Source of the DNA: Synechococcus elongatus PCC 11801
Lineage (GTDB): Bacteria; Cyanobacteriota; Cyanobacteriia; Synechococcales; Synechococcaceae
Length of the DNA: 64,000 nucleotides
Direction of reading: 5' to 3'
Assembly (NCBI RefSeq): GCF_003846445.2
Contig: NZ_CP030139.2
Span: forward strand, 372,001-436,000
Shown: positions 1 to 8,843 of the stretch, one piece after another
Numbering within the stretch: the stretch's first letter is position 1
Layout of the letters: each line of letters begins with the position of its first letter
Translations under genes and position numbers: made by a program
Notes under the pieces: model-generated
Databases searched by the model: none
Told to the model about the DNA's origin: nothing
Seen by the model: the letters and a program-made list of their open reading frames with translations, nothing else

Positions 1-7
1 ACAGTTG

Positions 8-1027
8 CTAAGCAGGCTCACCATCATCGACGACTTGTAGCTGAATCACCCGTCCACTTTGAATGTCACCGAGGGGCAGGCTGATTAATGTGCCGGAGAG
101 AGTTTGCAGGTGCTGGAGGAGCGATCGCAGATTGGGCGTGCTGGCACCACTTTCGACGTAGAGGCGATCGCTGAGGCTGCTGACGCGCCGCCAACTGGTG
201 TAAAGCTTGGCGATCGCCTGCTCTAGCTGCGCTGACTGGCTCAACAGGTCGGAGACCAAATTGAGAATATCGAGCCGCTGGGCTTCATTCAGCGCCTGCT
301 CCAAATCCAGCGTCGTATTGTTGAGTGTGCGCACCTGCTGTGCCGCTTCGAGGTAGCGCGACAAGTAGCGGGCTGCCGCTGTCATCTCCTTGAGAGTGTT
401 GAGATCGGGCTGCAGCGCCACTTCTTCTTGCAGCGGAGCTTGATGGATTTCTGGCAGTTTTTCCAGCTCGCGGACAAAAGGCGCGATCGCTTTGGCAGGG
501 AGTCGGTTTTCAGCGGCTTTCTGACGCACGGGTTCAGGCAACAGATCCGAGCTAACCGCTGTCCATTCATCTGTCAGTTGGCGCACCTGTTGCCGTGTGA
601 TCCGCTGTCCATTGCGCGCTGCATCGCCAATCAACTGCTGGACTTCGGGTGCCGATTGGGAGGTCTCAACAAAGGCGCGTTTGCTGAAGCGCGAGAGGGT
701 GTCCGTTTCCAAAATGCCTTCATCCACCAAGGCATCGGCACTGTTGGCCAACTCGATCAAGGCATAGGCGCGACTTTTGGTGATCTCGCGATCCTTAAGC
801 CAGTTCAGAAATCCCATGCCGCGACCTTCACCGCCCCGTTTCTCGCGATCGCGCACCACGCGCAAAATTCGCCCGCGCCAAATCTCGGTTTGTAAGTCAA
901 AGCGATCGCAGACCAGCCAAGCCTGATCGACCTGCTGCTGAAAGTCACCTTCTGTTAGCGCTTCATCACTTGGATCCGGCAGTTCCAAATCTAACGAAGC
1001 GTCAGGCGGGGCAGCAAGAACAGTCAT
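8..1027 (-). CDS. Conserved hypothetical protein, possibly DNA-binding
   Basis: Reads as 339 residues from the ATG at 1027. The frame stays open upstream to 1177, but that extension runs into the spacer shared with psaE and looks non-coding. I do not recognise a characterised family. The stretch DREITKSRAYALIELA resembles a helix-turn-helix of the ParB/KorB type, so DNA binding is possible. The second half is Leu/Gln/Ala-rich and probably a long helical or coiled-coil region (repeated LEQALNEAQ-like segments). No signal peptide or membrane segment is visible, so it is likely cytoplasmic. It is transcribed divergently from psaE across a spacer of about 180 bp. Function unknown; the HTH reading is inference only. 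Confidence 0.7.
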   Translation of the reverse strand: MTVLAAPPDASLDLELPDPSDEALTEGDFQQQVDQAWLVCDRFDLQTEIWRGRILRVVRDREKRGGEGRGMGFLNWLKDREITKSRAYALIELANSADALVDEGILETDTLSRFSKRAFVETSQSAPEVQQLIGDAARNGQRITRQQVRQLTDEWTAVSSDLLPEPVRQKAAENRLPAKAIAPFVRELEKLPEIHQAPLQEEVALQPDLNTLKEMTAAARYLSRYLEAAQQVRTLNNTTLDLEQALNEAQRLDILNLVSDLLSQSAQLEQAIAKLYTSWRRVSSLSDRLYVESGASTPNLRSLLQHLQTLSGTLISLPLGDIQSGRVIQLQVVDDGEPA

Positions 1028-1141
1028 GAGCAAGGGCAACAGAGGTAGGCGGTCATTATCGCACTGGGCTGTCGCGGCCAGAGAAACAAAACTTAAAGGC
1101 GAGAAGCCTCGGCAATTGGAACACCGGTAGTAGTCTAGAAA

Positions 1142-1179
1142 CGATGTCTGCAAGCTGATTCCAGCCTTTTGAGACATCG
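1142..1179 (+). promoter_or_regulatory. Stem-loop in the psaE leader
   Basis: A perfect 8-bp inverted repeat (CGATGTCT / AGACATCG) with a 22-nt loop lies 27 bases before the psaE start. It is followed by a strong Shine-Dalgarno GAGGAAG at 1192-1198, 8 nt before the ATG. A role in mRNA stability or translation is inferred. Confidence 0.45.
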
Positions 1180-1206
1180 CAGAAGCTCATCGAGGAAGCA
1201 TCAGTT

Positions 1207-1434
1207 ATGGCCATCGCGCGTGGTGATAAGGTTCGGATCCTCCGCCCAGAGTCTTACTGGTTCAACGAAGTCGGCACGGTGGCTTCGGTCGACCAAAGCG
1301 GCATCAAGTATCCCGTGGTCGTCCGCTTTGAAAAAGTGAACTACAACGGCTTCAGCGGTTCGGATGGCGGTGTCAACACCAACAACTTCGCCGAAGCAGA
1401 ATTGCAAGTGGTTGCCGCCGCTGCCAAAAAATAG
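1207..1434 (+). CDS. psaE: Photosystem I reaction centre subunit IV (PsaE)
   Basis: 75 residues, the normal length for PsaE. It begins with the typical [21 protein letters not shown] segment and continues through the SH3-like fold (VVRFEKVNY, then NNFAEAEL). PsaE is a stromal/cytoplasmic-face subunit of photosystem I that helps dock ferredoxin and flavodoxin and supports cyclic electron flow. The start is fixed by a strong Shine-Dalgarno at 1192-1198. The gene is monocistronic: it has its own leader with a stem-loop and a clear intrinsic terminator at 1464-1493, before mutM. Confidence 0.97.
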   Translation: MAIARGDKVRILRPESYWFNEVGTVASVDQSGIKYPVVVRFEKVNYNGFSGSDGGVNTNNFAEAELQVVAAAAKK

Positions 1435-1463
1435 ACTGCGCCTGTCTTCACAAGAGGTTCCTG

Positions 1464-1493
1464 AAACGGCTACAGCAACTGTGGCCGTTTTTT
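1464..1493 (+). terminator. Intrinsic terminator of psaE
   Basis: Inverted repeat with arms AACGGCTACAG and CTGTGGCCGTT (11 pairs with one G-U), a 3-nt loop CAA and a following run of six T. This is a classic rho-independent terminator, 30 bp past the psaE stop. Confidence 0.85.
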
Positions 1494-1543
1494 GTGACTG
1501 AAGCTCTCGCCGTATACTGCTTCGGTTGCGATCGCTTCCTGTC

Positions 1544-2410
1544 TTGCCTGAGTTACCCGAAGTCGAAACTGTCCGCCGTGGACTGGATCAACAAACCCTG
1601 CAACGCACTTGCATGGGCGGGGAAGTGTTGCTGGATCGCACGATCGCGGCACCTAACTCTGAGCAATTCCTTGCTGCCTTGCAGCAGACTCAGATTCAGG
1701 AATGGCAACGGCGTGGTAAGTACCTGTTAGCGAGCCTTCAGCAGGGCGATCGCCCTGCCGGAACGTGGGGCGTCCACTTGCGGATGACGGGGCAATTCTT
1801 CTGGACAACGCCCGAGACTCCGATCGCTAAACATACGCGAGTGCGATTGCAGTTTGAGGGCGATCGCGAATTGCGCTTCATCGATATCCGCAGCTTTGGG
1901 CAGATGTGGTGGGTGCCGCCCGATCGCCCAGTAGAATCCGTGATCACTGGCCTAGCGAAGTTGGGGCCAGAACCGTTTGCTCCAGAATTTACTGCTCGCT
2001 ATCTGCACAGCAAGTTGCAACGCAGCCAACGCCCGATCAAGACGGCGCTGCTTGATCAAGCTTTGGTGGCAGGTATTGGCAATATTTACGCTGATGAAAG
2101 TTTGTTTCTCAGCGGCATCCATCCGACCATACCCAGCGATCGCCTGACCAAGGTACAGGTAGAAAAACTACGGGAGGCGATCGTGGAAGTGCTGACAGTC
2201 AGCATTGGTGCAGGTGGCACCACTTTTAGTGACTTCCGCAATCTAACAGGGGTGAACGGTAACTATGGCGGTCAGGCTTGGGTCTATGGACGTAAAGATC
2301 AGCTCTGTCGCGTCTGTGGTACTCCGATTCAGAAGCTCAAACTAGCAGGGCGATCGAGTCATTTCTGTCCTAATTGTCAGCCTTGTTCATCAATGCGATC
2401 GCGCAATTAA
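1544..2410 (+). CDS. mutM: Formamidopyrimidine-DNA glycosylase (MutM/Fpg)
   Basis: Base-excision repair glycosylase/AP lyase that removes 8-oxoguanine and formamidopyrimidines. 288 residues from a TTG start at 1544. This start is chosen because the mature enzyme needs an N-terminal proline as nucleophile, and only the TTG at 1544 gives Met-Pro-Glu-Leu-Pro-Glu-Val; another TTG at 1526 would add six residues and bury the proline. Visible motifs: PELPEVET at the N-terminus, the RRGKYLL lysine segment, GIGNIYADE, and the C-terminal zinc finger (CRVC, then CPNC). It starts 50 bp after the psaE terminator, so it is a separate transcript. In a phototroph it guards against photo-oxidative DNA damage. 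Confidence 0.95.
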   Translation: MPELPEVETVRRGLDQQTLQRTCMGGEVLLDRTIAAPNSEQFLAALQQTQIQEWQRRGKYLLASLQQGDRPAGTWGVHLRMTGQFFWTTPETPIAKHTRVRLQFEGDRELRFIDIRSFGQMWWVPPDRPVESVITGLAKLGPEPFAPEFTARYLHSKLQRSQRPIKTALLDQALVAGIGNIYADESLFLSGIHPTIPSDRLTKVQVEKLREAIVEVLTVSIGAGGTTFSDFRNLTGVNGNYGGQAWVYGRKDQLCRVCGTPIQKLKLAGRSSHFCPNCQPCSSMRSRN

Positions 2411-2503
2411 GAATCACTGATGATTTGTGAGCTTGCACGAATTGTGTCGCCCTCGGCTAGAGTGATTCCTCTCTTGTTATCAGCAGCCTTGTGAGCAATT
2501 GAA

Positions 2504-2974
2504 ATGCCTCGTCTCGACACATCACTAGAATCCTCAGGTGCAGAATTCCTTGTTTTGGGCAATCTCTTAATTGAAGGAATTCAAACCTTCAAAGCCTATA
2601 CTAATTTCCCTGGCTATGACTTGATTGCTACGAGCCCCCAGCATCAGACTGCTTGCCGAATTCAAGTAAAAAGCCGCTGGGCAACTGATTTTGATGGCGG
2701 CTTCCCAATCCGTAATTTCGACTGTGACTTTGTTGTATTGGTTGCCCTAAATCGAGGCTATCGGTATCGCCGCAGGGTTACCGCTAAAGATACTGGTCGC
2801 AAAGACCCTCAGTTTTTTATTTGCCCGATTGCTGTGGTTCAGTCTGCTCAACTAATCGATAGTCATTGGGGTAAAGTCTTTCTGAAGCAGATCGATAACA
2901 TCGAACACTATGAAAATCAATGGTCTTTAATCCGCACTTTTCTCGAATCAGCTCATGTCAGCCCAAGCTCCTGA
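2504..2974 (+). CDS. Small PD-(D/E)XK nuclease-like protein
   Basis: 156 residues, start ATG at 2504. The pattern Glu14, then GYDLIAT (Asp39), then RIQVKSR (Gln54-Val-Lys56) fits the core of a PD-(D/E)XK nuclease fold, with Gln in place of the usual acidic residue before the lysine. Such single-domain proteins occur as restriction-like or repair-associated nucleases, but also as inactive members. The coding sequence is visibly more AT-rich than its neighbours and has few GCGATCGC octamers, which may point to acquisition. It stands alone between mutM and the convergent nrdJ, so context gives no function. Fold call is inference from motif spacing. Confidence 0.6.
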   Translation: MPRLDTSLESSGAEFLVLGNLLIEGIQTFKAYTNFPGYDLIATSPQHQTACRIQVKSRWATDFDGGFPIRNFDCDFVVLVALNRGYRYRRRVTAKDTGRKDPQFFICPIAVVQSAQLIDSHWGKVFLKQIDNIEHYENQWSLIRTFLESAHVSPSS

Positions 2975-2978
2975 ACAG

Positions 2979-3010
2979 AAAAAACCCTCCTAAACATTCG
3001 CCTAGAAGGG
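2979..3010 (-). terminator. Intrinsic terminator of nrdJ
   Basis: On the minus strand an 8-pair stem (CCCTTCTA / TAGGAGGG, one G-U) with a 10-nt loop is followed by six T. It lies between the convergent nuclease-like gene and nrdJ and is oriented to end nrdJ transcripts. Confidence 0.75.
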
Positions 3011-3049
3011 GATTGGGTGATTAAAACTTGCGAAAGCAATGAATGATGC

Positions 3050-5353
3050 CTAGCTTGGCTTTTGCTCCGGCATCATGCACTTATCGGAGTCGCAACCGGC
3101 TGGACCTGCTTCCACTTGGAACCCAGAATCGTAGAGCCGTAGTGAAGCCAAGAAATCATCGGTACGACGACGCTGTACCACTTCCGCTTCTAGTCGTTCG
3201 TAGGTGGCCTTATCGATTGGCTCGAAAGGCAAGCGCGGGAAGGTGGCATTGGCATCAAAGCGAGCCAAGAGTGCCGCCGACATATACCCTTGATTGTTGG
3301 CGATCGCTTCATAAATACGATCAGCCAGTGGTTGAATTTCCGGCTCACGGAATTCGATCGTGGCGCTGGTGTTGTGGGTGGTGTAGTGGGTCTGCACCTG
3401 CATGTAGAAGTCGAATTGCGCCAGTGCTGAAAACTGACTGATATCGACTTGATCTGCACCGGGCAAATTCGCCCAACTGACTTCCGTGGGAATTTCCACC
3501 AACCATTCAGTACAGCGCGGATCAAACGGATCATTCAGCAAGTGGCCGTTTTCATCCTTGTCGGATTGCGAGGGGACGATGCTGTAACCGTAATCCAAGC
3601 AAGCCAGAGCAACCGGATCATTCTTGCGGAAGGTAATCCGACGTAGGAAGCGCTGAGCTTTAGGCGGATGCCAGCCCGGCGATGCACCGGTTAGCAGCGA
3701 TTTTGTGCCAGCCGGTTGCACCGTCGTGCAGCGATTTGGACGACGCAGGTTATGGCGATCGCAGTAGTCCCAAACCGCTTCATGAACCACGTCCCGCCAA
3801 CGGTTCAGGTAAGCCGCTTCTTGACGCTTAAATTCCAACCCTTGCAGTGTTTCCGGACGTCCTTCCGTCCACCAGTCCAACCAAGGCGTACCAAAGGCAT
3901 GGACAAAGAAGTCGAACAAACCCGTGAAAGAAACGCCAACAATCGGATCAACTTCGCGACTAAATTGATAGCGTTCTTCAGAGAACTGATGATTCAGAAG
4001 CGCCGCAACTGAAATGGCGCCAGCGCGGAAGGCATCTTCTTGCGTTTTCGTATCCTTAGGATCGATTTGATTGAGGTGAACCTCAGCCAAATTGCAGTGA
4101 AAATCTGCGCCCAAAATTTCACCACATGGGTTCAGACCGTAGCGCTGTAAGCGATGATTCAACTCGCGATCGCTTTGATTCGGCCAATTGGTTTTGAGCC
4201 AGTTTTTGGCTTCGTCTGACCCGAGTTCCAGATAGATTTGAATGAATTCTTGACGCAGTTCTGGTGTTTTTAAGAGGTCAGCATTGGAACGGGCAATCGC
4301 TTCTGGAGCGTACTGAATTGCCCCCTCACCGCTATAGAACTGCTTGGTGACCGCCTCAAGGACTTCCTCACGCGTCGGTTTGTGATGATAAACCCGTGTG
4401 TGGTTTGCCATCCGCAGCGCGTCACGCTCAGGATCAATCCGCCAGTTACCGGCTTCATCTTGTTGCCAGAGGTTTTCCTTAGCACCTGCTGCCTTGGTAT
4501 CCCCGCTGTCGAACTGGCGCATTCCTGCCGATCGCCGCACATTACCGGCAACAACGACAACGGCTGCTTCATCAATCAGCAGACAGCATTCGATCGAGTC
4601 CAGTTGCCGACCGACCGCTTTGTTGAGGATTTTGGCAACGCGATCGTAAAGTTCCGGCAGTTTCACCGGGTTGGCAACACCGCCAAAGCCTCTCAGCCGC
4701 TCACCTGCCGGTCGAACATCCGACAGGTCGATCGCCACTTGAACAGGACCAGTAAAGCGATCGTCGCTACTCAGTTCCAGCAGCGTTTGGTAGGACTTGA
4801 CCCAACCCGCACGGCTGTCACCCACCCGAATCGTGACGCTGTTGCCATCGATTTCAATGCGGGTCTGCTCTTGGCGATCCTCGGCGGGAGTCTGACCCAG
4901 TTCGCCAATCACCGCAACCTGCAGCGAGTTGCGAATTGCGGGCAGTTGATTGATGTATTTCGGCTCAAGGATAGCGCCGGTCCCACAGCCCATCATCGCC
5001 AGATCCATCATCAGGCCGAAGGCGCGCCAGTCAATGACGTTGGTGCTAGTGCAGTTGTAGCCGCCGTTGTAGTTCTCGGGTTTGGCAATCCAGTCGGTGC
5101 CCCCCACCCAGAGCCAACGGCCAGAAGGCAAGGATTGCTGTTTCTCTTGGTAGCGCTGCAGGAGGTCAACTTCTGCTTGAGTCAGCTTGCCAAGTTCCGC
5201 TAGCCCTTGAATCGTGCGATCGCTGACTTCCTGCCAAGACTCGCGCCCTGTTGCTGTCTTACGGCTGTAAGTCCGGTAAAAAACAGGATTGGCCGCAGGA
5301 GCTGTGGCAGGAAAATCACTAATCCTAAGAACCCGAGATAGCTCCTGCACCAT
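3050..5353 (-). CDS. nrdJ: Ribonucleoside-triphosphate reductase, adenosylcobalamin-dependent (class II)
   Basis: 767 residues, close to the ~740 of the monomeric Lactobacillus-type enzyme. It reduces ribonucleoside triphosphates to deoxyribonucleotides using adenosylcobalamin to form a thiyl radical. Visible residues: Cys101 in NYNGGYNCTSTN, the radical-site motif NPCGEI (Asn408, Cys410, Glu412), Cys420 as partner cysteine, and the C-terminal redox pair Cys754/Cys759 in CDSDKC. All key residues are present. It has its own terminator at 2979-3010 and a leader of about 145 bp before the next gene; I see no cobalamin riboswitch there. No intein is evident, as the length is normal. Confidence 0.95.
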   Translation of the reverse strand: MVQELSRVLRISDFPATAPAANPVFYRTYSRKTATGRESWQEVSDRTIQGLAELGKLTQAEVDLLQRYQEKQQSLPSGRWLWVGGTDWIAKPENYNGGYNCTSTNVIDWRAFGLMMDLAMMGCGTGAILEPKYINQLPAIRNSLQVAVIGELGQTPAEDRQEQTRIEIDGNSVTIRVGDSRAGWVKSYQTLLELSSDDRFTGPVQVAIDLSDVRPAGERLRGFGGVANPVKLPELYDRVAKILNKAVGRQLDSIECCLLIDEAAVVVVAGNVRRSAGMRQFDSGDTKAAGAKENLWQQDEAGNWRIDPERDALRMANHTRVYHHKPTREEVLEAVTKQFYSGEGAIQYAPEAIARSNADLLKTPELRQEFIQIYLELGSDEAKNWLKTNWPNQSDRELNHRLQRYGLNPCGEILGADFHCNLAEVHLNQIDPKDTKTQEDAFRAGAISVAALLNHQFSEERYQFSREVDPIVGVSFTGLFDFFVHAFGTPWLDWWTEGRPETLQGLEFKRQEAAYLNRWRDVVHEAVWDYCDRHNLRRPNRCTTVQPAGTKSLLTGASPGWHPPKAQRFLRRITFRKNDPVALACLDYGYSIVPSQSDKDENGHLLNDPFDPRCTEWLVEIPTEVSWANLPGADQVDISQFSALAQFDFYMQVQTHYTTHNTSATIEFREPEIQPLADRIYEAIANNQGYMSAALLARFDANATFPRLPFEPIDKATYERLEAEVVQRRRTDDFLASLRLYDSGFQVEAGPAGCDSDKCMMPEQKPS

Positions 5354-5499
5354 TGTATTTAGCCCCTGCCAACCGGTTTAAGCACTAGGGATAGAGTTTA
5401 GCAGATTGAACGGAGAGCGAAAGAGTATATCAGAGCAAAGACTATAAGGTCTTCTCACCCCTCCCATCATGAACTGGTGTGAAGCCCCAGCAGCAGCCC

Positions 5500-6909
5500 T
5501 TAGCTGCGACCGTAGTGGTCCTCGAAGCGAACAATATCGTCTTCTTCGAGGTAGCTACCGGACTGCACCTCGATCATTTCCAGCGGCACCCGCCCGGGGT
5601 TGCTGAGCCGGTGTTTACAGCCGACGGGAATGTAAGTGGACTGGTTTTCCGTCAGCAGAACTTCTTCGTTGTCGCGAGTGACGAGAGCCGTACCTTTGAC
5701 GACGATCCAGTGCTCAGCTCGGTGGTGATGCATCTGGAGCGAAAGACTTGCGCCAGGATTGACGGTGATCCGCTTGACTTGGAAGCGATCGCCCAAGTCC
5801 AGTGAGTCATAACGACCCCAAGGTCGGTAGATTTTGCGATGGGCGCGGCTCTCGCGACGAGCTTCCCGCTGCAATGCTTCCACCACTTGCTTAACCGTTT
5901 GGGTGCGATCGCGGTGAGCAATCAGTAGCGCATCATCGGTTTCTACTGCAACCACATCTTCTAGGCCAACGCCGACGACAAGGCGACCTTCTGACCGCAG
6001 ATAGACATTTCGGCAGTCGAGGGCCAAGCTGTCGCCAACCGTGACATTGCCAGCACCATCCTGTTCTAGGGCTTGCCAGAGGCTGCTCCACGATCCAACG
6101 TCCGTCCAGCCCGCCTGCAGAGGCAGCACTGCACCCTGTTGGGTGTGCTCCATCACGGCATAGTCAATGGAATCGCTGGGGCATTGAGCAAAGGCGTCGC
6201 GATCGAGACGGATAAAGTCCAAGTCAGTCTGTCGTTTTTGCCAAGCAGCCTCACAGGCTGTGAACATTTCGGGGGCATAGCGAGCCAGTTCACTGAGGTA
6301 AACTGAGGCCCGAATCAGGAACATGCCGCTGTTCCAGTAGTAGCAGCCTGAGGCGACATAATCCTCAGCGGTGGGCAAATCGGGTTTTTCGACGAAGCGA
6401 TCGATTGAGTAGCCACCTAGGTCTAAATCAGACCCCGCTTTGATATAGCCATAACCCGTTTCGGGTGCTTCGGGGACGATGCCAAAAGTGACGAGATGTC
6501 CAGCGGTCGCCAAGGCGATCGCCGTTTGAACAGTGGCGCGAAACGCCTCGGGACTCGCGATCGAATGGTCAGAAGGCAGAACGAGCAACAGCGGATCATC
6601 GCCTTGGGCTTGGGCTTGCAATGCCGCGATCGCCACTGCCGGCGCAGTGTTGCGACCTTCTGGTTCAAGGACAATCGCAGCCGCCGTCTGCCCAACCGCT
6701 CGCAGATGCTCAGCGACGAGAAAGCGATGTTGTTCGTTGCAAATCAGGAGTGGTGATGCAAGCCCAGGCAGCCCTTCTAAGCGCAGCAGCGTCTCTTGCA
6801 GCAAGGAGTAGTCGGACAGCAGCGTATGAAATTGCTTAGGGTAGCTCTCGCGAGACAGGGGCCAGAGGCGACTCCCACTTCCGCCGGAGAGGATGACCGG
6901 AACCAGCAT
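5500..6909 (-). CDS. manC: Mannose-1-phosphate guanylyltransferase, bifunctional type II PMI/GMP family
   Basis: 469 residues from the ATG at 6909; a GTG at 6924 would add five. The N-terminal nucleotidyltransferase domain carries the signature PVILSGGSGSRLWPLSR and the KQF motif; FVEKP follows in the middle. The last ~120 residues are a cupin of the type II phosphomannose isomerase kind (YRPWG, then QMHHHRAEHW, with metal-binding histidines). It makes GDP-mannose for surface polysaccharides and glycoconjugates. It is divergent from the porin gene at 7185; both concern the cell envelope. Whether the isomerase activity is retained cannot be told from sequence alone. Confidence 0.93.
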   Translation of the reverse strand: MLVPVILSGGSGSRLWPLSRESYPKQFHTLLSDYSLLQETLLRLEGLPGLASPLLICNEQHRFLVAEHLRAVGQTAAAIVLEPEGRNTAPAVAIAALQAQAQGDDPLLLVLPSDHSIASPEAFRATVQTAIALATAGHLVTFGIVPEAPETGYGYIKAGSDLDLGGYSIDRFVEKPDLPTAEDYVASGCYYWNSGMFLIRASVYLSELARYAPEMFTACEAAWQKRQTDLDFIRLDRDAFAQCPSDSIDYAVMEHTQQGAVLPLQAGWTDVGSWSSLWQALEQDGAGNVTVGDSLALDCRNVYLRSEGRLVVGVGLEDVVAVETDDALLIAHRDRTQTVKQVVEALQREARRESRAHRKIYRPWGRYDSLDLGDRFQVKRITVNPGASLSLQMHHHRAEHWIVVKGTALVTRDNEEVLLTENQSTYIPVGCKHRLSNPGRVPLEMIEVQSGSYLEEDDIVRFEDHYGRS

Positions 6910-7184
6910 GAGAGGACTTTCCACAGCAATGCGTCGGCTGACCCAAGATACCGCAGGCGGGTTGGTCTCGGTGCTGAGTTGGACAGCGATCGCAGCCGAA
7001 CACCTCTTTGTCTGTAAACCCTAGGCAGTGCTGAAGTCGTCAGCCAGCACACGCTTTGTATAGCGGATCACAAACGTGAATTGGCACACGCCAGCAGCCA
7101 AAAAGCCGGTGGTACGGTCGCCCCAACCTCACCCTTTTGCTCACTTCACTCCTCGCTGCTTGCCAATTATTCAGTTTCGGAATC

Positions 7185-8741
7185 ATGAATTTTCCCGTCA
7201 AAGCAGGCCTGATGGTCACCGGCATCAACCTGCTTGCGATCGCTCCTGGCCAAGCCCTGAGTCTTGACCAGATTCAAAAAATTGACGCAGTCACTCCCGA
7301 GGGCATTACAGCAGGACAAATCACCTCGGTGAATGAACTCAGTGATATTCGGCCCACCGACTGGGCCTATCAAGCTCTGCAGTCCCTCGTTGAGCGGTAT
7401 GGATGCATTGTGGGCTATCCCGATCGCACCTTCCGGGGTAGTCGGCCACTGAGTCGTTATGAATTTGCGGCGGGTCTCAACGCTTGTCTAGAGAAAGTGA
7501 TTGAGTTTGCTGCTTCCAAAGAAGATCTCGACACCCTCAAGCGGCTGACTGAAGAATTTCAGACTGAGTTGGCCACACTGCGGGGTCGGGTAGATGCCTT
7601 AGAAGCGCGCACGACGGAACTCGAAGCCAATCAGTTTTCGACTACGACTAAACTGCGCGGTAACGTCATCTTCGGTCTAGATGCTCTCGCGAACAGCAAT
7701 GGCAATGAGGTCAACAGCAATGATGCTGTCTCCTTTGGTAACAAAGTCGACCTCGATTTAGACACCAGCTTTACCGGCAGTGATCTGCTTAAAACGCGGC
7801 TGCGGGCCCGCAACATTGAACCGATCACGAATCGCCTAGATCCGGGCTTTCGAGCTCCTGGCTCGGTGCTGGACTATGGTGGTAACTCCAATAACACCTT
7901 CTTCATTGACAAGCTCTACTACACCTTTCCGGTTGGCAGCGTTCGCTTTACCGTCGGGACAGTAGGAGTGGGTGTTCAGGAATATGGCATGCGCGACGCC
8001 ACCTTCTCGAGCAGTGCCAATGAAGGTAAAACCTTCCGCAAAGGCCCCGCCAATATTTACGAAAGTAACGGCAAGGCAGGGGTGGGTTTCGACTGGCGCA
8101 TCAATCCAAACTTCAGCTTCCAGCTGGGCTATCTCAATCGGGGTGCCGATCAAGTTGGCGTTGATCAAGGGGGGTTCTTTGGCCAAGGCACCCTAGGCAC
8201 CGGCAAATCGGGCTGGGATGTAGCAACACAGTTGCGGTTTGAAACGGACAATCGCAAGTTTCGAGCTGCTCTGGCTTATAGCCTCCGCAACGATCGCTAC
8301 GTGACTGACTTGGGCACGACTCGGGCTGAACGCCCCTTTGGTGCAGCAAGCTACAGCACCAACAACTTTGCCCTGACGATGGGCTGGGCAGTGAGCGATG
8401 GGTTCACCATTTCGGGATCTTACGGTATCGGCTTTGCCAATGTAGCGGGTGGTTCAGACAGCGCCACGATTCAGACTTGGAATGTGGGCATGACTTTCCC
8501 AGATTTGTTTGCCGAAGGCAATTTGGGCGCGATCACTGTTGGTCAAATGCCTTTTGTCACCAGTGCCAGCCAACAGTCTGCTGAAGATACAGGCTCGCTG
8601 GGTTTAGAGGTGAACTATCAATTCCAAGTGACGGACAATATCTCGATTACGCCCGGGATTTATTTGTTTAACAACACCAATGGTCTCGAGAATGGTGGAA
8701 CTAGTTACGTTCCCTATCTGAGAACGATCTTCCGCTTCTAG
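7185..8741 (+). CDS. Outer-membrane porin, SLH-OprB family (Som type)
   Basis: 518 residues from the ATG at 7185; the frame also opens at a TTG 48 bp upstream, but only the ATG gives a proper signal peptide (hydrophobic segment ending APGQALS). After it comes an S-layer homology domain (SDIRPTDWAYQALQSL, GYPDRTFRG, LSRYEFAAGLN) that anchors to peptidoglycan-linked polysaccharide, a short coiled coil (LATLRGRVDALEARTTELE), and a C-terminal OprB-type beta barrel ending in the typical Phe (IFRF). It forms the abundant cyanobacterial outer-membrane pore for small solutes and ions. S. elongatus has several such paralogues (SomA, SomB); I cannot assign which. A strong hairpin follows at 8775-8806. 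Confidence 0.92.
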   Translation: MNFPVKAGLMVTGINLLAIAPGQALSLDQIQKIDAVTPEGITAGQITSVNELSDIRPTDWAYQALQSLVERYGCIVGYPDRTFRGSRPLSRYEFAAGLNACLEKVIEFAASKEDLDTLKRLTEEFQTELATLRGRVDALEARTTELEANQFSTTTKLRGNVIFGLDALANSNGNEVNSNDAVSFGNKVDLDLDTSFTGSDLLKTRLRARNIEPITNRLDPGFRAPGSVLDYGGNSNNTFFIDKLYYTFPVGSVRFTVGTVGVGVQEYGMRDATFSSSANEGKTFRKGPANIYESNGKAGVGFDWRINPNFSFQLGYLNRGADQVGVDQGGFFGQGTLGTGKSGWDVATQLRFETDNRKFRAALAYSLRNDRYVTDLGTTRAERPFGAASYSTNNFALTMGWAVSDGFTISGSYGIGFANVAGGSDSATIQTWNVGMTFPDLFAEGNLGAITVGQMPFVTSASQQSAEDTGSLGLEVNYQFQVTDNISITPGIYLFNNTNGLENGGTSYVPYLRTIFRF

Positions 8742-8774
8742 TTCCCATCATTTCTTTATCCACACACCAAGATT

Positions 8775-8806
8775 AAAGGTCCTGTCAGGCTACTAACAGG
8801 ACCTTT
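8775..8806. terminator. Bidirectional hairpin between porin and fasciclin genes
   Basis: Perfect 11-bp inverted repeat (AAAGGTCCTGT / ACAGGACCTTT) with a 10-nt loop in the 102-bp gap between two convergent genes. Short T runs follow on each strand, so it may end transcripts from both sides. Confidence 0.8.
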
Positions 8807-8843
8807 CTGAATATCCTAGAAGTAGACGATTGTCGAGCGAGTG

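Noticed and set aside
428-895. 155-codon open frame on the plus strand
   Set aside because: It lies wholly inside the minus-strand hypothetical gene, has no recognisable domain, and reflects high GC codon shadowing.
4382-5203. 273-codon plus-strand open frame
   Set aside because: Antisense to the conserved nrdJ coding region; no start signal or family likeness.
5354-5499. Cobalamin riboswitch ahead of nrdJ
   Set aside because: I could not find the conserved B12-box pattern in this short leader.
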